Source of the DNA: Harmonia axyridis
Lineage: Eukaryota > Arthropoda > Insecta > Coleoptera > Coccinellidae
Direction of reading: 5' to 3'
Length of the DNA stretch: 64,000 nucleotides
Assembly (NCBI RefSeq): GCF_914767665.1
Contig: NC_059507.1
Span: 10,540,001 to 10,604,000, forward strand
In this document: in pieces, positions 12,478 through 23,580 of the stretch
Layout of the letters: each line of letters begins with the position of its first letter
Numbering within the stretch: the first letter of the stretch is position 1
Notes under the pieces: generated by a model
Told to the model about the DNA's origin: nothing
Seen by the model: the letters and a program-made list of their open reading frames with translations, nothing else
Database searches by the model: none
Translations under genes and position numbers: made by a program

Positions 12478-12705
12478 TTGGCATACATCCTTCTTGGAGA
12501 TAGTGTCGGAAATATCAAACTCGAGAATGCCTCCATCTCCTTCACCTCGAAACTTTAATCTCCCTACTTCGTGTAGTAGGCACACAAACTTCATCCTGTT
12601 ATCGTCTCCATGCTGAATTGCTATTTGCATATTCATGATTGCTAATTTAATTTGACAACACAATAACATCGAAAACAAGCTGGCTCTTATCTGCTCTTCT
12701 CGCAC
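12478..12705 (-). CDS. Candidate coding exon of an unidentified gene, opposite strand
   Basis: A 76-codon minus-strand stretch with protein-like composition: IKLAIMNMQIAIQHGDDN, then RMKFVCLLHEVG, then GEGDGGILEFDISD, then SKKDVCQ. It ends in CAA followed directly by GTAAAG, a plausible splice donor. An in-frame stop lies a few codons upstream, so the exon, if real, begins between there and 12705; AACAG at that point could be an acceptor, although its polypyrimidine tract is weak. No intact methionine start is visible and I do not recognise the family. It could be a nested gene's internal exon, a retropseudogene piece or part of an unrecognised transposon. The low-complexity-free, codon-structured sequence is the main argument. 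Confidence 0.45.
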
Positions 12706-14048
12706 CTGTTTTCATCTTCGTCTGCGTTCGAAGAAAATTATGGATTAGGTATTGAAGATTATATTATAGAGAGAGAAAATTTAGGAGGTGAAAGATGAAG
12801 TTTGGAAAGATTCTCTTGAATGGACTAGTTTAGTGATGTTGATAATACTATATTTGACACGATAGAATTAAAATATAGAGCAAAACTGATAAATCAGTGA
12901 AAAAATTTTGAAAATCCATCAATAAATGAATGAGAAATAGATCATTAAAATTTACGTATTTTAGCGCGGAACGTCTTTGGTCTGTGACGTCACGGCTCTT
13001 GCCTGTGATCGCTACACCATAAATTACGTTTAAATACTTAGCCGCGCCAAGGCTCTCGCGCCGTTTGTAGTTGTACAGTGTAGTTTTAACTCGAGTTTTG
13101 TTTTTATGTCACCATAATGGAAGAAGGCTTCGTGAAAGGAAAAAGTGACAATTTGCCTAAAATAGATATATTCTCAGTGATGGGAGTGCAGAAATAAAAG
13201 GAGTTAAACTTTTTAAGTAAGTATCTACTTTTGAGTTTGCTTCATCATGGTTCAACTTATAACGATGATTTATTTAAAAAACGTTTCTTAAACAGTTTGT
13301 AGTTGAGTACTGGTTGTTGAAGTCTATCAATGGCAAAACATATTTATGTGAGGAGTAAAAAGTAAAAAGAGAAAAAAGTAATTTATATGTATGTAAATAG
13401 TAAGTTATTTCAGCCATCGTGTAACGAACAAAACACGACACGAACGGCACAAGTGATTGTACAACAATGAATTCGTAAGCACTCTGCGAATACCAGTCGT
13501 CTAGTGTGTGACGTCACGCCACTTACACGTACTATGAAATTATTCTTCCAAGCGCAACTTCAAAGTCCCATAACTTTTTCATTTCTAGAGATATTTCAAT
13601 GTTTCTTCCACATTTTTGTTACATTTTACTTAAATTTTTAGAATTAATCCTTAACAAAAAAAATGAAAATTTGTCCATTGGAACTCAATCATTTCATTAG
13701 ATATCAAATGTGGTTATTCATTCCAAGCAAATCCTGAATTTGATTGTTTGCATTTGCCTTCAGTGTTATTCACACAATCAACAGAATTATTCAGCATCAT
13801 TTACGTCAGTCGAACAATCCATTCGAAGATAATTCCTGATTGAGGATTCACTATCTGTTGTAACTACAATAATTAATTTCGAATGTTATCATTGTTAATC
13901 AGTAGTGATCAACTCTCGATCGTTCAATGGAGCATATATCATAAGAATCGCATTCTATACATTCAATTTTGTACGCAAATTATCTATAGATATTATTGTG
14001 GAAGATTGAGTGTCAAATTCATGTTACATGCCGATTGATTAACAGGCC
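12706..14048. other. Unassigned stretch with two CRE-like palindromes and a 26-codon ORF
   Basis: GTGACGTCAC-type palindromes occur near 12987 and 13507. Between them a + strand mini-ORF (13117-13197) reads MEEGFVKGKSDNLPKIDIF and stops soon after. Its start resembles, from memory only, N-termini of repeated insect ORFs, so this may be the 5' fragment (promoter plus start) of a mobile or multicopy gene. No further coding sequence is evident. Confidence 0.35.
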
Positions 14049-14089
14049 AATTGAAAAGTCCCAGGTCTACCATAGTAAACAAATTGGAT

Positions 14090-15580
14090 TTTATTATTCA
14101 ACATAGTTGCCTTCGAGGGCGATACAGCGATTATAGCGATCTTCGAACTTTTCGATACCATTTTGTAGTAAGATTTGTCTTTCGCTTCAAAATAGTCCTC
14201 AGTTTCGGCGATTACTTCTTCATTGGAGCTAAATTTCTTTCCAGCGAGCATTCATTCTTTTGAGGTCTGAGAACAGGAAAAAGTCGCTGGGGGCCAGATA
14301 TGGCGAATACGGTGGATGCAGAAGCAATTCTAAGCCCATCATGCAATTTTGCCATTGTTTTCATTGTGGCACAGCGCATTATTTTGATGAAACAGCACCT
14401 TTTTTTTCTTCAAATGGGGCCGTTTTTGAACGATTTCATCTTTTAAACGATCCAATAACGCTATATCTCTTTTAGGTTGGCCCACACTTCTTATTGTCCC
14501 TCTTGGTCTCCATATTATCACCCTCTGGGTCCATCTGTCCGGCTCCTGTCTCACCACATGGCCGATCCATTGCCATTTTTGGCTTGCTACTCCTTTAATA
14601 ACATCTGTTACCTTGGTTCTATCACGTATCTGGCTATTTCTAATTCTGTCCCTCAAGGTAACTCCCAACATATTCTCTCCATGGCTCTTTGTGCAACTCT
14701 CAGTTGTTCTGCTGCTTTTTGGGTTATTGCCATGGTTTCCAAGCCATAGGTAAAAACAGGTAGGATGCAGCTGTCGTAAGCTTTTCTCTTTTCGTCAGAA
14801 CAGTGGCAGGAAGACAGTGGATGAGATTGGCAACAGATCGTGTGGCATGGAAAAACCTGGAAGAGGCCTATATCCGACAATGGATGGACAGGGGCTGAAG
14901 AAGAAGAATAACGCTATATAATAATCGCTGTTGATGGTCCGACACTTTTGAAGGTAATCAATGAATATTATACTTTGTGCATCCCAGATTACTGATGCCA
15001 TAACCTTGCCAGCCTACTGTTGTGCTTTTCCTCGATTTGGATTCGGTTCATCGTGTGCAGTCCACTCAGCTGACTGTCGACAGGACTTCGGAGTGAAATG
15101 ATGAAGCCATGTTGCATCCATTGTCACATATCCACGCAAAAATTCAGGTTTATCGCACTTAAAGAGTTTCAAACACTGCTTAGAATCATTAACACATTGT
15201 TGCTTTTGATCGATTGTGAGCTCACGCGGCATCCATTTTGCACACAGCTTTCTCATGTACAAATATTCGTGAATGATGAGATGTACACGTTCAGATGATT
15301 TCTTCACAATGTCTGCCATCTTGATCAACTTCACTTTGAGGTCATTCAAAATTATTATTTGAACTTTTTTGATTTTTTCGTCGGTGACAGCCTTTTTTGG
15401 GCGTCCACTGCGTTCGCCGTCTTTGGTGCTCATTTCACCACGTTTAAACTTAGCATACCAATCAATTACCGTTGATTTTCGTGGTGCAGACCCCGGAAAG
15501 TCTTCATCAAGCCAAGATTTTGCTTCAACTGTATTTTTTCCCTTCAAAAAGCAATATTTCATCAACACATGAAAATTTTT
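14090..15580 (-). pseudogene. Himar1-like mariner transposase, inactivated and split
   Basis: DD34D transposase of the irritans subfamily. Reading from the right, the N-terminal half is nearly continuous from about 15580 to 15014: MKYCFLKGKNTVEAKSWL, STVIDWYAKFKRGEMSTKDG, MRKLCAKWMPRELT. The first catalytic motif reads TMDATW where TMDETW is usual. The second (about 14390) reads FHQNNALCH, with N for the catalytic D. The third is kept as APSDFFLFSDLKR. The C-terminus (MLAGKKFSSNEEVIAETEDYFEAK) is at 14150-14251. A retrotransposon and its target duplication split the gene between the first and second catalytic motifs. Loss of the second aspartate alone would abolish activity. Confidence 0.9.
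14467..14906 (+). mobile_element. 5'-inverted, truncated RTE-like non-LTR retrotransposon insertion
   Basis: A 440-bp insertion inside the irritans mariner, flanked by a perfect 13-bp target duplication AATAACGCTATAT (14454-14466 and 14907-14919). The right part (about 14799-14890, + strand) encodes the last residues of an RTE-like reverse transcriptase (AGRQWMRLATDRVAWKNLEE, then YIRQWMDRG and stop), followed at once by a (GAA)n tail. The left part (about 14467-14795) encodes the segment just upstream, but on the minus strand (YDSCILPVFTYGLETM, RDRIRNSQIRDRTKVTD, KWQWIGHVVRQE, IRSVGQPK). Inverted 5' segment, small loss at the junction, simple-repeat tail and target duplication together match the twin-priming outcome of target-primed reverse transcription. 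Confidence 0.9.
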
Positions 15581-15756
15581 CCATCTTTTTTTCAAATAAC
15601 AAAAGAAGCTACACTCACAACGCAATATCTCACAAACTAATGGTCGGACTGCAGTCAAATTTTGACACGTATCGTTTGAAGGTTGGTACTAACTAAAATC
15701 ATATGGATTCAATACGAGCACCGCCATCTGGGTATCAGACCGGGGACTTTTCAATT

Positions 15757-17317
15757 TGCTTAATATTATGGAAAGGGTGAATTCTTGTATTCTTTCTATT
15801 CGTCATTTATCACCTAACCCCATCTATGGAAATGCAATTTGTGAGGTGATTAGTTTTCGTTGTACCCCACATATGTTTGCCTGAGCATTTGCATCCTAGA
15901 AAAATGTAGACTTGGAGGTTCTAAAAGTTCTGCTCGAAGCCCTCAGAAGGCTGACCGAGCCTCAACGATTCGAATTCAAATAATAATTGAGCATATCATA
16001 ACAGGTCCCTTATGCGCCTACTGTGAAGACTCGTGATTCGAATGCCTTTGAAATTGCAACGATCAATTCAGACGCAGTTGCTGCATATCGTTAATGGATA
16101 ATGTTCGATTGATCAAGGGCATGTATCAATGAAACCTCACTCGCAGCCCGTCCATTAGGAAGGTTCACAAACTGTCTATAGATAATTATTATGGAAGTCG
16201 TGTAGGTAGGGGTAATGGTGCGGATTCAACGTTGTGTAGAGGAGTCTGCCTGTTGACGTTCACCACGATAGTTACATTGAATATCCCATCCAGAATAGAC
16301 TGTACAATACGGGAGTAATGGCGCGATATATGAATCACAATAACTTGTTTGATGTTCAAAATTCAGTGGCAAAGAGAGATATTGAGGCATAATGCTAAAA
16401 CAAAAGCTCATTTAATTCGTATTGAGTCTGGAAGGGAGAAGAGATCGAAGTTTGTTATATTGAAAATAGAACTATCGGAAAAAACAATTGTGTTCATCTC
16501 TTCTCTTTGATGAATAATCATTTTGCCGATTAACGAACTTGTTGGTGTGGTTGTATTCACGATCGAGTGGGAGTCTTATGCATTCTGCAATCAGTATCAA
16601 ATTATACCACATGCAGGCATCATCTGTACCAGTTATTGGAATAAATATTAAGTTCAATATAAAAAGAATTTCTTTCTTACAAAAGTTAATTTACCCTAAA
16701 GCAAAATACATCACAAGATTTATAACCGTTTGACCATTAAGAATTGCTCCTTGTGCAAACTCTGCTATTTATGTAGTTTATATTGCTCCGCTTTATATTT
16801 GAATGGATTTTAGTGGAATTCTGCCAATTGAAGAACTAACCTCGGCATTCGGAATCCAAGGTGAAGTGATGTCACCAGAAGACTAGACTCCATTTCCTCT
16901 TTTTTAGAATTTCATATTCATTCAAACCCAGGAGTGTTTTATCCCACCAAACTGATATCTACGTCTTCATCTACAGAATAAATACAAGTTCTGGTCGAGA
17001 TCCTGAAACAATTATCCCCTTTCTCGAAATCTGTCTGCACCATCATCCGAACTCCGTATCGAATACAATTTGACATGTATCCCAGTTCTAGGTCTCCTAC
17101 CCGGGCATAATAACAAAACTTCAGGCACGCTCCTATTCTAATTCGAAACTTGGCTCGGCGTGAAAAGTTTCCACATTAATTTCGATGATGTACTGTTCCA
17201 TCCCAGCAGTGACATTCCGCCAGGATAATGAAGCGTAATTCACGGCGAAGTAAAATGTACATTTTGGGCGAAGATGCGGTGCGCGTATCCCCTGAACTTA
17301 TGCTGAATACCCTTATC
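15757..17317. other. Unique non-coding stretch
   Basis: No gene or repeat is recognised. The part from about 17040 to 17317 is less AT-rich and continues into the duplicated block that starts at 17318. Confidence 0.4.
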
Positions 17318-17432
17318 CGTTGAGTGATGAAATTGTACCCTTAGTTAGTGGGAGGACTGGCAAAATCTGGAATTATCGTGATCGATAATGAGGCGGTTGG
17401 GAGAGGATTCGTGACGTATTCTCCGTCGTGGT
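17318..17432. repeat. Local direct duplication, first copy (about 115 bp)
   Basis: Nearly identical to 17804-17920. Shared sequence runs from CCGTTGAG through GTACCCTTAGTTAGTGGGAG to TCGTGGTA. A few substitutions and small indels separate the copies. This first copy continues into unique sequence (ACGTTGCTTTATCG), whereas the second abuts an internal point of a mariner. Confidence 0.92.
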
Positions 17433-17803
17433 AACGTTGCTTTATCGAGGAACTGTGGCAGAAAGGCTAGTAGGCTTGACGGATTGTGGGTTGAATTGTG
17501 GGTCATGTGGGTAGGTCCGGCCTTGAGGGTATTCTTTGCATCATTACTATTTCATCACTATTTGTGGTGATTGATAGATGAAGTAGCAAGTGAATTATCG
17601 TTGATATTTACATGGTTCGTCAAATCTTAATATATAGGGTGTTCCTTAAAAAGAGGTACAAAGGAAAATGGGAGATTCCTTGGATAATTGTAAGAAAAAA
17701 GTCTCGAGATACTAGCTGGTTCTTGTAGTCCTAATTTTTTGTGATGATTAAACCAGTTTATCGAATCTGTATTAATCTTTGCTACAGATTGGGTACATAA
17801 GTA

Positions 17804-17920
17804 CCGTTGAGAGATTAAATTGTACCCTTAGTTAGTGGGAGGACTGGCAAAATCTGGAATTATCGTGATCGATAATGAGGCGGTTGGGAGAGGATTTGTG
17901 ACGTCTTCTTATTCGTGGTA
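17804..17920. repeat. Local direct duplication, second copy
   Basis: Copy of 17318-17432, 486 bp downstream. Its right edge coincides with the truncated left edge of mariner copy B, suggesting that the duplication replaced or repaired the mariner's missing 5' end. Between the copies lies a CAGGGTG-like end, TATATAGGGTGTTCC (near 17633). Confidence 0.92.
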
Positions 17921-19087
17921 GAGGCGATATTAGAAAAGAACCGAGGGCCGAGAGTGATTTCAACGCTTCAAGAAGGGTGATTTTGACGTCGAAGACCAGC
18001 ATGGCTCTGGAAGAGAGAAGGTTTTCGAAGATGCAGAATTGGAGGCATTACTTGATCAAGACTTGTGTCAAACGCAAAAAGAATTGGCAGGGTCATTGGG
18101 AGTGACGCATCAAGCCATTTCAAAACACCTGGAAGTCATGGAAATGATTCAGAAACAAGTAAATTCTGTGCCGTACGAGTTGAAGCCGAGAAATGTTGAA
18201 CGGCGTTTGTTTGCTTGTGAACAGCTGCTTGCAAGGCAAAGACGGAAGGAATTTCTGCACCCCATTGTGATTGGAGACAAAAATTGGTTCATTAAAATAA
18301 TCCCACTCGCGGAAAATCATTGGGATATCCCGGCCATGCTTCCACGTCAACGGCGAAACCGAATAATCACTGTTCCAAGGTCATGCTCGGCATTTGGTGT
18401 GACCAGCTCGGTGTAGTGTATTATGAGTTGTTGAAAGCGACTGATACAATTACAGGCGATCGTCATCGAACGCAATTAAAGCTTTTGAGCCGAGCATTGA
18501 AAGACAAATGGCCGCAATACAACGAGAGATATGATAAAGTGATTTTAAAGCATAAAGTTGGTGCTCGACCTCATATTGCTAAAGTTGTCAAGACATAACA
18601 AATAAAACGGCTGATTTTTGTGAATAATTGATGAAAAGAAAAATAAGTACAATCTTTAGTACAATTTCCAATAGAGTAATAACATCATACGATATTAACT
18701 ATTTATCTGGTTAATTTATCAGCAATAGGAAACTGCCATCAACACAACCATACTTCGAAACGTTGAAATGGGAAGACCTTACCCACCCGCTATATGCTCC
18801 AGACGTTGCTCTCTCGGACTATCACTTGTTTCAATCAATGACCCAAGTGCTGGTCAGCCAGGCGACCAGCACTTCCGGCCTAATGAAGAATTAAAAAGTT
18901 GGATCGAATTGTGGATCGCTTCTAAAGATGACCAATTTTTTCAACGCGGGATTCGTAAGCTGTCCGAAAGATGGGGGAAAGTAGTGGCCAGCGATGGATA
19001 ATACTTTGAATCATAAATGTGCAGCCAGTTTTTTACAATAAAGCCTCGAATTTCGGAAAAAAACGGCGGAAGTAAAGTTGTACGCCT
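17921..19087 (+). mobile_element. mariner copy B (mauritiana-like), 5'-truncated, with 157-bp insertion
   Basis: The right end is intact (CGGCGGAAGTAAAGTTGTACGCCT), while the left end is missing; the element starts inside the transposase. The + strand frame is readable in pieces: ALLDQDLCQTQKELAGSLGV, WFIKIIP, then HLF-type C-terminal sequence. The first motif reads IGDKNW, the second catalytic segment reads HKVGARPH (aspartate lost) and the third is SDYHLF. Between about 18597 and 18753 an unrelated 157-bp AT-rich segment interrupts the transposase, flanked by TA on both sides, as for a Tc1/mariner-type or MITE insertion, but without clear inverted repeats. Confidence 0.85.
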
Positions 19088-19902
19088 CAAATTCTGGGAC
19101 TTGTGATTGAAACAACGAACTGTTATTCTACGATATGCACTTCTCAACCGAAGAATCAAGTTCCAAGTCTTTTCACAAACATTCTGTTGTATTTCTCCTA
19201 TTCCCCATTATTTTCGGGATCGAAGGGGATTCAATCGGAGTCGACTTCGTCCCGCGATAATCTGTTCGTCGTGTTTCCCGCGGAAAATCGGCGTGGAAAT
19301 GGAAATCAATCACGAAAATTTCTCGTCTCAACGACCTGATAGGGATAAGGCGACTCGAATTAATGGCAGAGTTTCCTCGCTTTGGATTTCCTTTGACGAT
19401 TTCCATCAGTCGAGGTTCCTCTTGGAAAATGCCGATCCGTGGCACTGTTTCCGATCGACGTTTTCCACGATTTTTGTAATCTTTGTTCATCGCGTCGCTT
19501 CTCCTCTTTGTGAGGCGTCATCGTTAAATTTCTGATGTTATCTGTTAGGATTCGTAAATATATGAACAATAAATAAACAAATAATTATTGAAACGAACAT
19601 TCAAAAGTTGTCACAACATGACCAGCAACAGCAGGTTATTCCCCAGAATAAATGGCGCTCACCCTCTCGAAATTTGGTGGTATTTCATGCAGGTTTGACT
19701 GTTCAGTGGTCCCTGCCATATACACCTCCACACATTCATAGCGGAGTCTTGTAACTTGGGCTTGGGCATATACCCAAGCGCTCTATTAAGTATTGCGTTG
19801 CATGCAGGGCCATCTTACGGACTGGAATAGAGTCACCATAATATAGGGTGTTTTTTTAGATCTTAAGAACTCTGAATAATAACACAGGGCAACAAAAAAA
19901 AA
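19088..19902. other. Unique stretch, GC-richer 19190-19540
   Basis: Overlapping open frames on both strands between 19107 and 19535 reflect the higher GC content and lack of stops, not a recognised protein. It may be conserved non-coding DNA. A CAGGGTG-like end (ATATAGGGTGTTTTTTT) is near 19841. Confidence 0.4.
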
Positions 19903-20473
19903 TCTACAAAAATTCTTCGACAAAAAATTTTTCGGGTGAGTTCGAAATTCGGCTAGTTAGGGATCGTCAATTCTGACAACACTCACCGATTTTTCGTAGA
20001 TCTCACAGTTTTGAGGAAATTTGAGAAAACAAAATAAAAATTGAATCTCTATCTAAGAATCGTTATATCTCCTAAAATATTCGTCACAGATCCCTCAAAT
20101 AAAAACGTTTTTCAGAGATCGAGTTCTGATCTTGAACATAGTGAGGTTTCAAGTGCGTAGCTTATGTCCAGAAGAAGTGGTAGACTCGAGAAAATAATAA
20201 TTTTTTTTTTTGAAAATTTCAGATTATTACCTATAATTAATTAAATAATGGCCTAATAGCCCAACTGCAAGCATTTTCGTGATCTCCGTAATATAATCAA
20301 TCAATAAAAAGGTACAATAATCCCATGAAGGAACTTTTAAATTTCTTCAAATTTTCTAAGGGTTAGGTATGGAAAATTCTACAAAAATTTTTCGACAAAA
20401 AATTTTCGGGTGAGTTCGAAATTCGTCTAATTAGGGATCGTCAATTCTGACACCGCTCACCGATTTTTCGTAA
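19903..20473. repeat. Dispersed repeat with ~95-bp direct terminal repeats
   Basis: A block starting with CTACAAAAATT and containing GGGTGAGTTCGAAATTCG and AATTCTGACA occurs at about 19903-19998 and again at about 20379-20473, in the same orientation. The interior (about 20041-20360) has a diverged copy at 23581-23900 (shared CGTTATATCTCCTAAAATAT, then CTCAAAT and AAACGTTTTT). Direct repeats around a shared interior recall a small LTR-like or tandem structure. No coding capacity. Confidence 0.7.
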
Positions 20474-21397
20474 ACTTTGTTCGGGAAGATTTATGAGAAG
20501 ATAAAAAAGGGATATTTTTGCACTCTGAATAAATTGACATCAATTGGAATATCAGGTGGTTTGAAAATTTGAGCTTATTACGATGACGCAAGGATGTAGA
20601 TGGTGAGTGAAAATCGGAAAAAAGAAAACATATCTTCGAATTGAAATTGATTGGATGCCGCACATGTTTTTCCTCCTCGCGTCCCGACCAGATGAGATAA
20701 AATTTTCTGAACCAGAACTTCAGAAGTCGGAAAAAGAAGCTGAATTGAATGTCTACAAAGCTGAATCACATTATTAGATTTGAACTCTGTCCGAACGAAT
20801 AATCCCCGAAGACGAAAAAAGAATAAGAAGTTGCAGATACAAAGAGGCTCTGGATAGTCTGAGACCATTCGATGCCAAGAGAAAAAGGAACTGTCACAGT
20901 TATATTGTGAAAACTCTGGAGGGTTGAGATTCGTAACCATTTTGGGGATACTAATATGATTAAAAGGAACCAGGAATTAATCAATAAAACATTAAATATG
21001 CAATAATTATCTGTTTCTACTCCCCCTACTCGCCATCTACGTAATTGCCTATTTTAAGTACTGTGCAACGGAAAACTGCGCGATTTACTTTACCGTAAAC
21101 AGAAAGCACGATTAACTACCAATGCGGTAGCATATGTAAAGTGAATCGCACGGCGGAAAACCAATAAGATACAACCATTAGCAGTTGCCACGGAAATCTT
21201 CACTATCTGAATTAATCTTTTTCAGCAAAACATTCTCAATATTTAGATATCAACTTAATTTGAAAACGTCAAAATTATCAAAGTTACATTCCTTCCCTCA
21301 GAACAATAATGGAATATTCCCTTTCGACCAATCGAATAGAAGCAGAGAAGTATAGAAGCACAGATTCAACTTTTCAGATTTATTATAGTGAGTTATA
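20474..21397. other. Unassigned AT-rich stretch
   Basis: No gene is recognised. The minus-strand open frames between 20578 and 20984 show no family motif. Confidence 0.35.
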
Positions 21398-22291
21398 AAG
21401 GGGGTTTTTTTTAGAGCTATAGAACTTTGAATTGCAATAAAACAACGATGGATCATTCGATTGACATGAATTTTATTTATCCCCAAGATAATCTTGTGGC
21501 ATTACATTTTAAATATGATTTCTGGCATATGACCGCCACGGCTGGCTCGGATGAAGTCCAATTTACGATGACTTTTTCCAACATTTGTGGCCGTATATCG
21601 GCAATAACACGGCGAATGTTGTCTTCCAAATGGTCAAGGGTTTGTGGCTTATCCGCATAGACCAATGACTTTACATAGCCGCACAGAAAGTAGTATAGCG
21701 GTGTTAAATCACAAGATCTTGGAGGCCAATTCACAGGTCCAAAACGTGAAATTAGGCGGCATCAAACGTGACATGTTGCGCCTTGTTGGAACTTGGAACC
21801 ACAGCTTTTGGACATCATGGTTGTTCAATTCAGGAATGAAAAAGTTAGTAATCATGGCTCTATACCGATCACCATTGACTGTTACGTTCTGGCCATCATC
21901 GTTTTTGAAGAAGTACGTACCAATGATTCCACCAGCCCATAAAGCGCACCAAACAGTCAGTTTTTCTGGATGTAACGGTGTTTCGACATACACTTGAGGA
22001 TTAGCTTCACTCCAAATGCGGCAGTTTTGTTTGTTGACGTAGCCATTCAACCAGAAGTGCGCTTCATCGCTAAACAAAATAAAATGGATGTAGTGCGCGA
22101 TACGTATTCCGCACAGAACCATTATTTTCGAAATGAAATTGCACTATTCGCAAGCGTTGTTCAGGCGTGAGTCCATTCATGATAAATTGCCAAACCAAAC
22201 TGAGAATAATCCACTTGACAGCTGTTGAATCGGTCTCCATCTTGAACAGTAATGCCAACTTAAAGTTATATACCTCGAAAAAAACACCCGT
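21398..22291 (-). mobile_element. DD41D-type Tc1/mariner element, copy G (defective)
   Basis: Inverted ends AAGGGGGTTTTTTTTAGAG (left) and the complement of ACGGGTGTTTTTTTCGAGG (right), flanked by TA on each side (21396-21397 and 22292-22293). The minus strand encodes a degenerate transposase: MNGLTPEQRLRIVQFHFENN, then FSDEAHFWLNGYVNKQN, TVWCALWAGG, and the terminal part WPPRSCDLTPLYYFLCGYVK and NIRRVIADIRPQMLEKV. The second catalytic segment is deleted and the third aspartate is replaced by tyrosine (PLYYF), so it is inactive. Copy H (27364-28289) shows the 41-residue spacing that names the group. Confidence 0.9.
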
Positions 22292-23580
22292 TAGTAGTGA
22301 GTTATTATAACTCACGCTGTTTCTTGAAGGATACTATTAATTGCTCAAAAGCAGTTGAATAATGAAAATAGAACTCAATAGGAGTAGATGAACATGTTAA
22401 AAGTTACAATGGGGTAATCACGGTGTGTTTTCTACGGAACGAATGTTTTATTCATGGTTTGCGGTAGATGGAATCACTTTCGAGGTACACATTTTATTAA
22501 GCAAATAGCTGGAGCTGGCAAACGCTTCAGAAAGTAAACAGAGAAGTACGTTTCACTTCGCGTCATACTCTTCCAGTGTGGCAATACATTACTCGAAGTG
22601 TTATTGTTAACGTATTTTTGTTGCGCAAAAATTTCCTCGGTCTTGTTTATTTCCACGTTCATTTTCGTGTAGTCTATTCGAGCCCGAAGTGGGCCGATGG
22701 AATTTTTTTGTTAGTGCTCGACAGGTTTCATTGACGTTGCTCTGAAAGCCTTTTCTGGGAATGTAGAAGATATGGAGTGTGGCTCTTTGATGGAGTTGTC
22801 GCCAATAATGCTTGGAATCTCTCTATTTGGAAATTGGAACTGTGTGACTACGTTGATTTATTCGGCTAGCATACGATGTTTTTGTACTAGAATTGGGTTT
22901 TTTGTCACTCAAACATTGTAATTTGCGACAATCTTGGAATCAACATCAAATAATCATCAGGAGAATATGAAATATGATGATGTTTTCCTCAACTCCTTTC
23001 ATAGTACGCAGAGATCATTTTTTTTTTCAATACAATTTTTTTTTTGTGTATAAAACTTTATTTAGGTAGGTATGTGACTTCTTGAACAAGATGAAATGGA
23101 AATATCGTTACTTTGAACAGAATCATAATTTTTCTTCTGTCTTCGCTTTCAAATAATAGAATTTGAGTTATAATATAACGCTCTCTTTTCCAAATAAAGT
23201 TAGATATATCTTATTGTTTTTTTTTCATGTCGTTCTTTGTTGACAAACTCTCACCTTCTGTTCGAATATTTAATGCAACAAATAATATTATTCAACATCC
23301 ATATTTTCCACTATGTTTACATTCCTCATATAAATTCTGTATTTCACCAACTGGACTAATTGAAAAATATTGTTTATTCGAGTTCATAGTTCATTGCGAA
23401 TTGCTGAATTGGAAACTCCGAAAATATCATCATGGATGATTTAAAAAACAATCCATTGATATTTTTTTTATTACGTCCTTTCCCAATTTTCCGTCAAATA
23501 TCATGCAAAATTGAATTAAACTTTCGAACGGTATTGGCATGGGTATAATACATTGCTTTATATTGAAAAACTGTAAAAAT
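22292..23580. other. Unassigned stretch
   Basis: No gene or known repeat. Poly-T runs lie near 23020-23045 and 23215-23225. Confidence 0.35.

Larger units (their letters stand above)
14049..15756 (-). mobile_element. mariner element, irritans (Himar1)-like, interrupted by a retrotransposon
   Basis: Inverted ends: AATTGAAAAGTCCCAGGTCT (14049-14068) and, at the right, the complement of AATTGAAAAGTCCCCGGTCT (15737-15756), differing at one of 20 positions. The AAGTCCCCGGTCT core is typical of irritans-type mariners such as Himar1. Subtracting the inner insertion and one copy of its 13-bp target duplication leaves about 1255 bp, the expected full length. The transposase lies on the minus strand. 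The inner insertion occupies 14467-14906. Confidence 0.92.

Noticed and set aside
12478..12705. Upstream neurobeachin exon
   Set aside because: Briefly considered because of RMKF-like similarity, but it is on the opposite strand and the rest of the sequence does not match the family.
14653..14880. 75-codon minus-strand open frame
   Set aside because: It runs across the inversion junction of the RTE-like insertion: one half is true RT sequence and the other is antisense of the RT C-terminus, so it is a chimera and not a gene.
19107..19535. 142-codon + strand frame and overlapping minus-strand frame
   Set aside because: Open on both strands at once in a GC-richer patch, without family similarity or splice context; likely chance.
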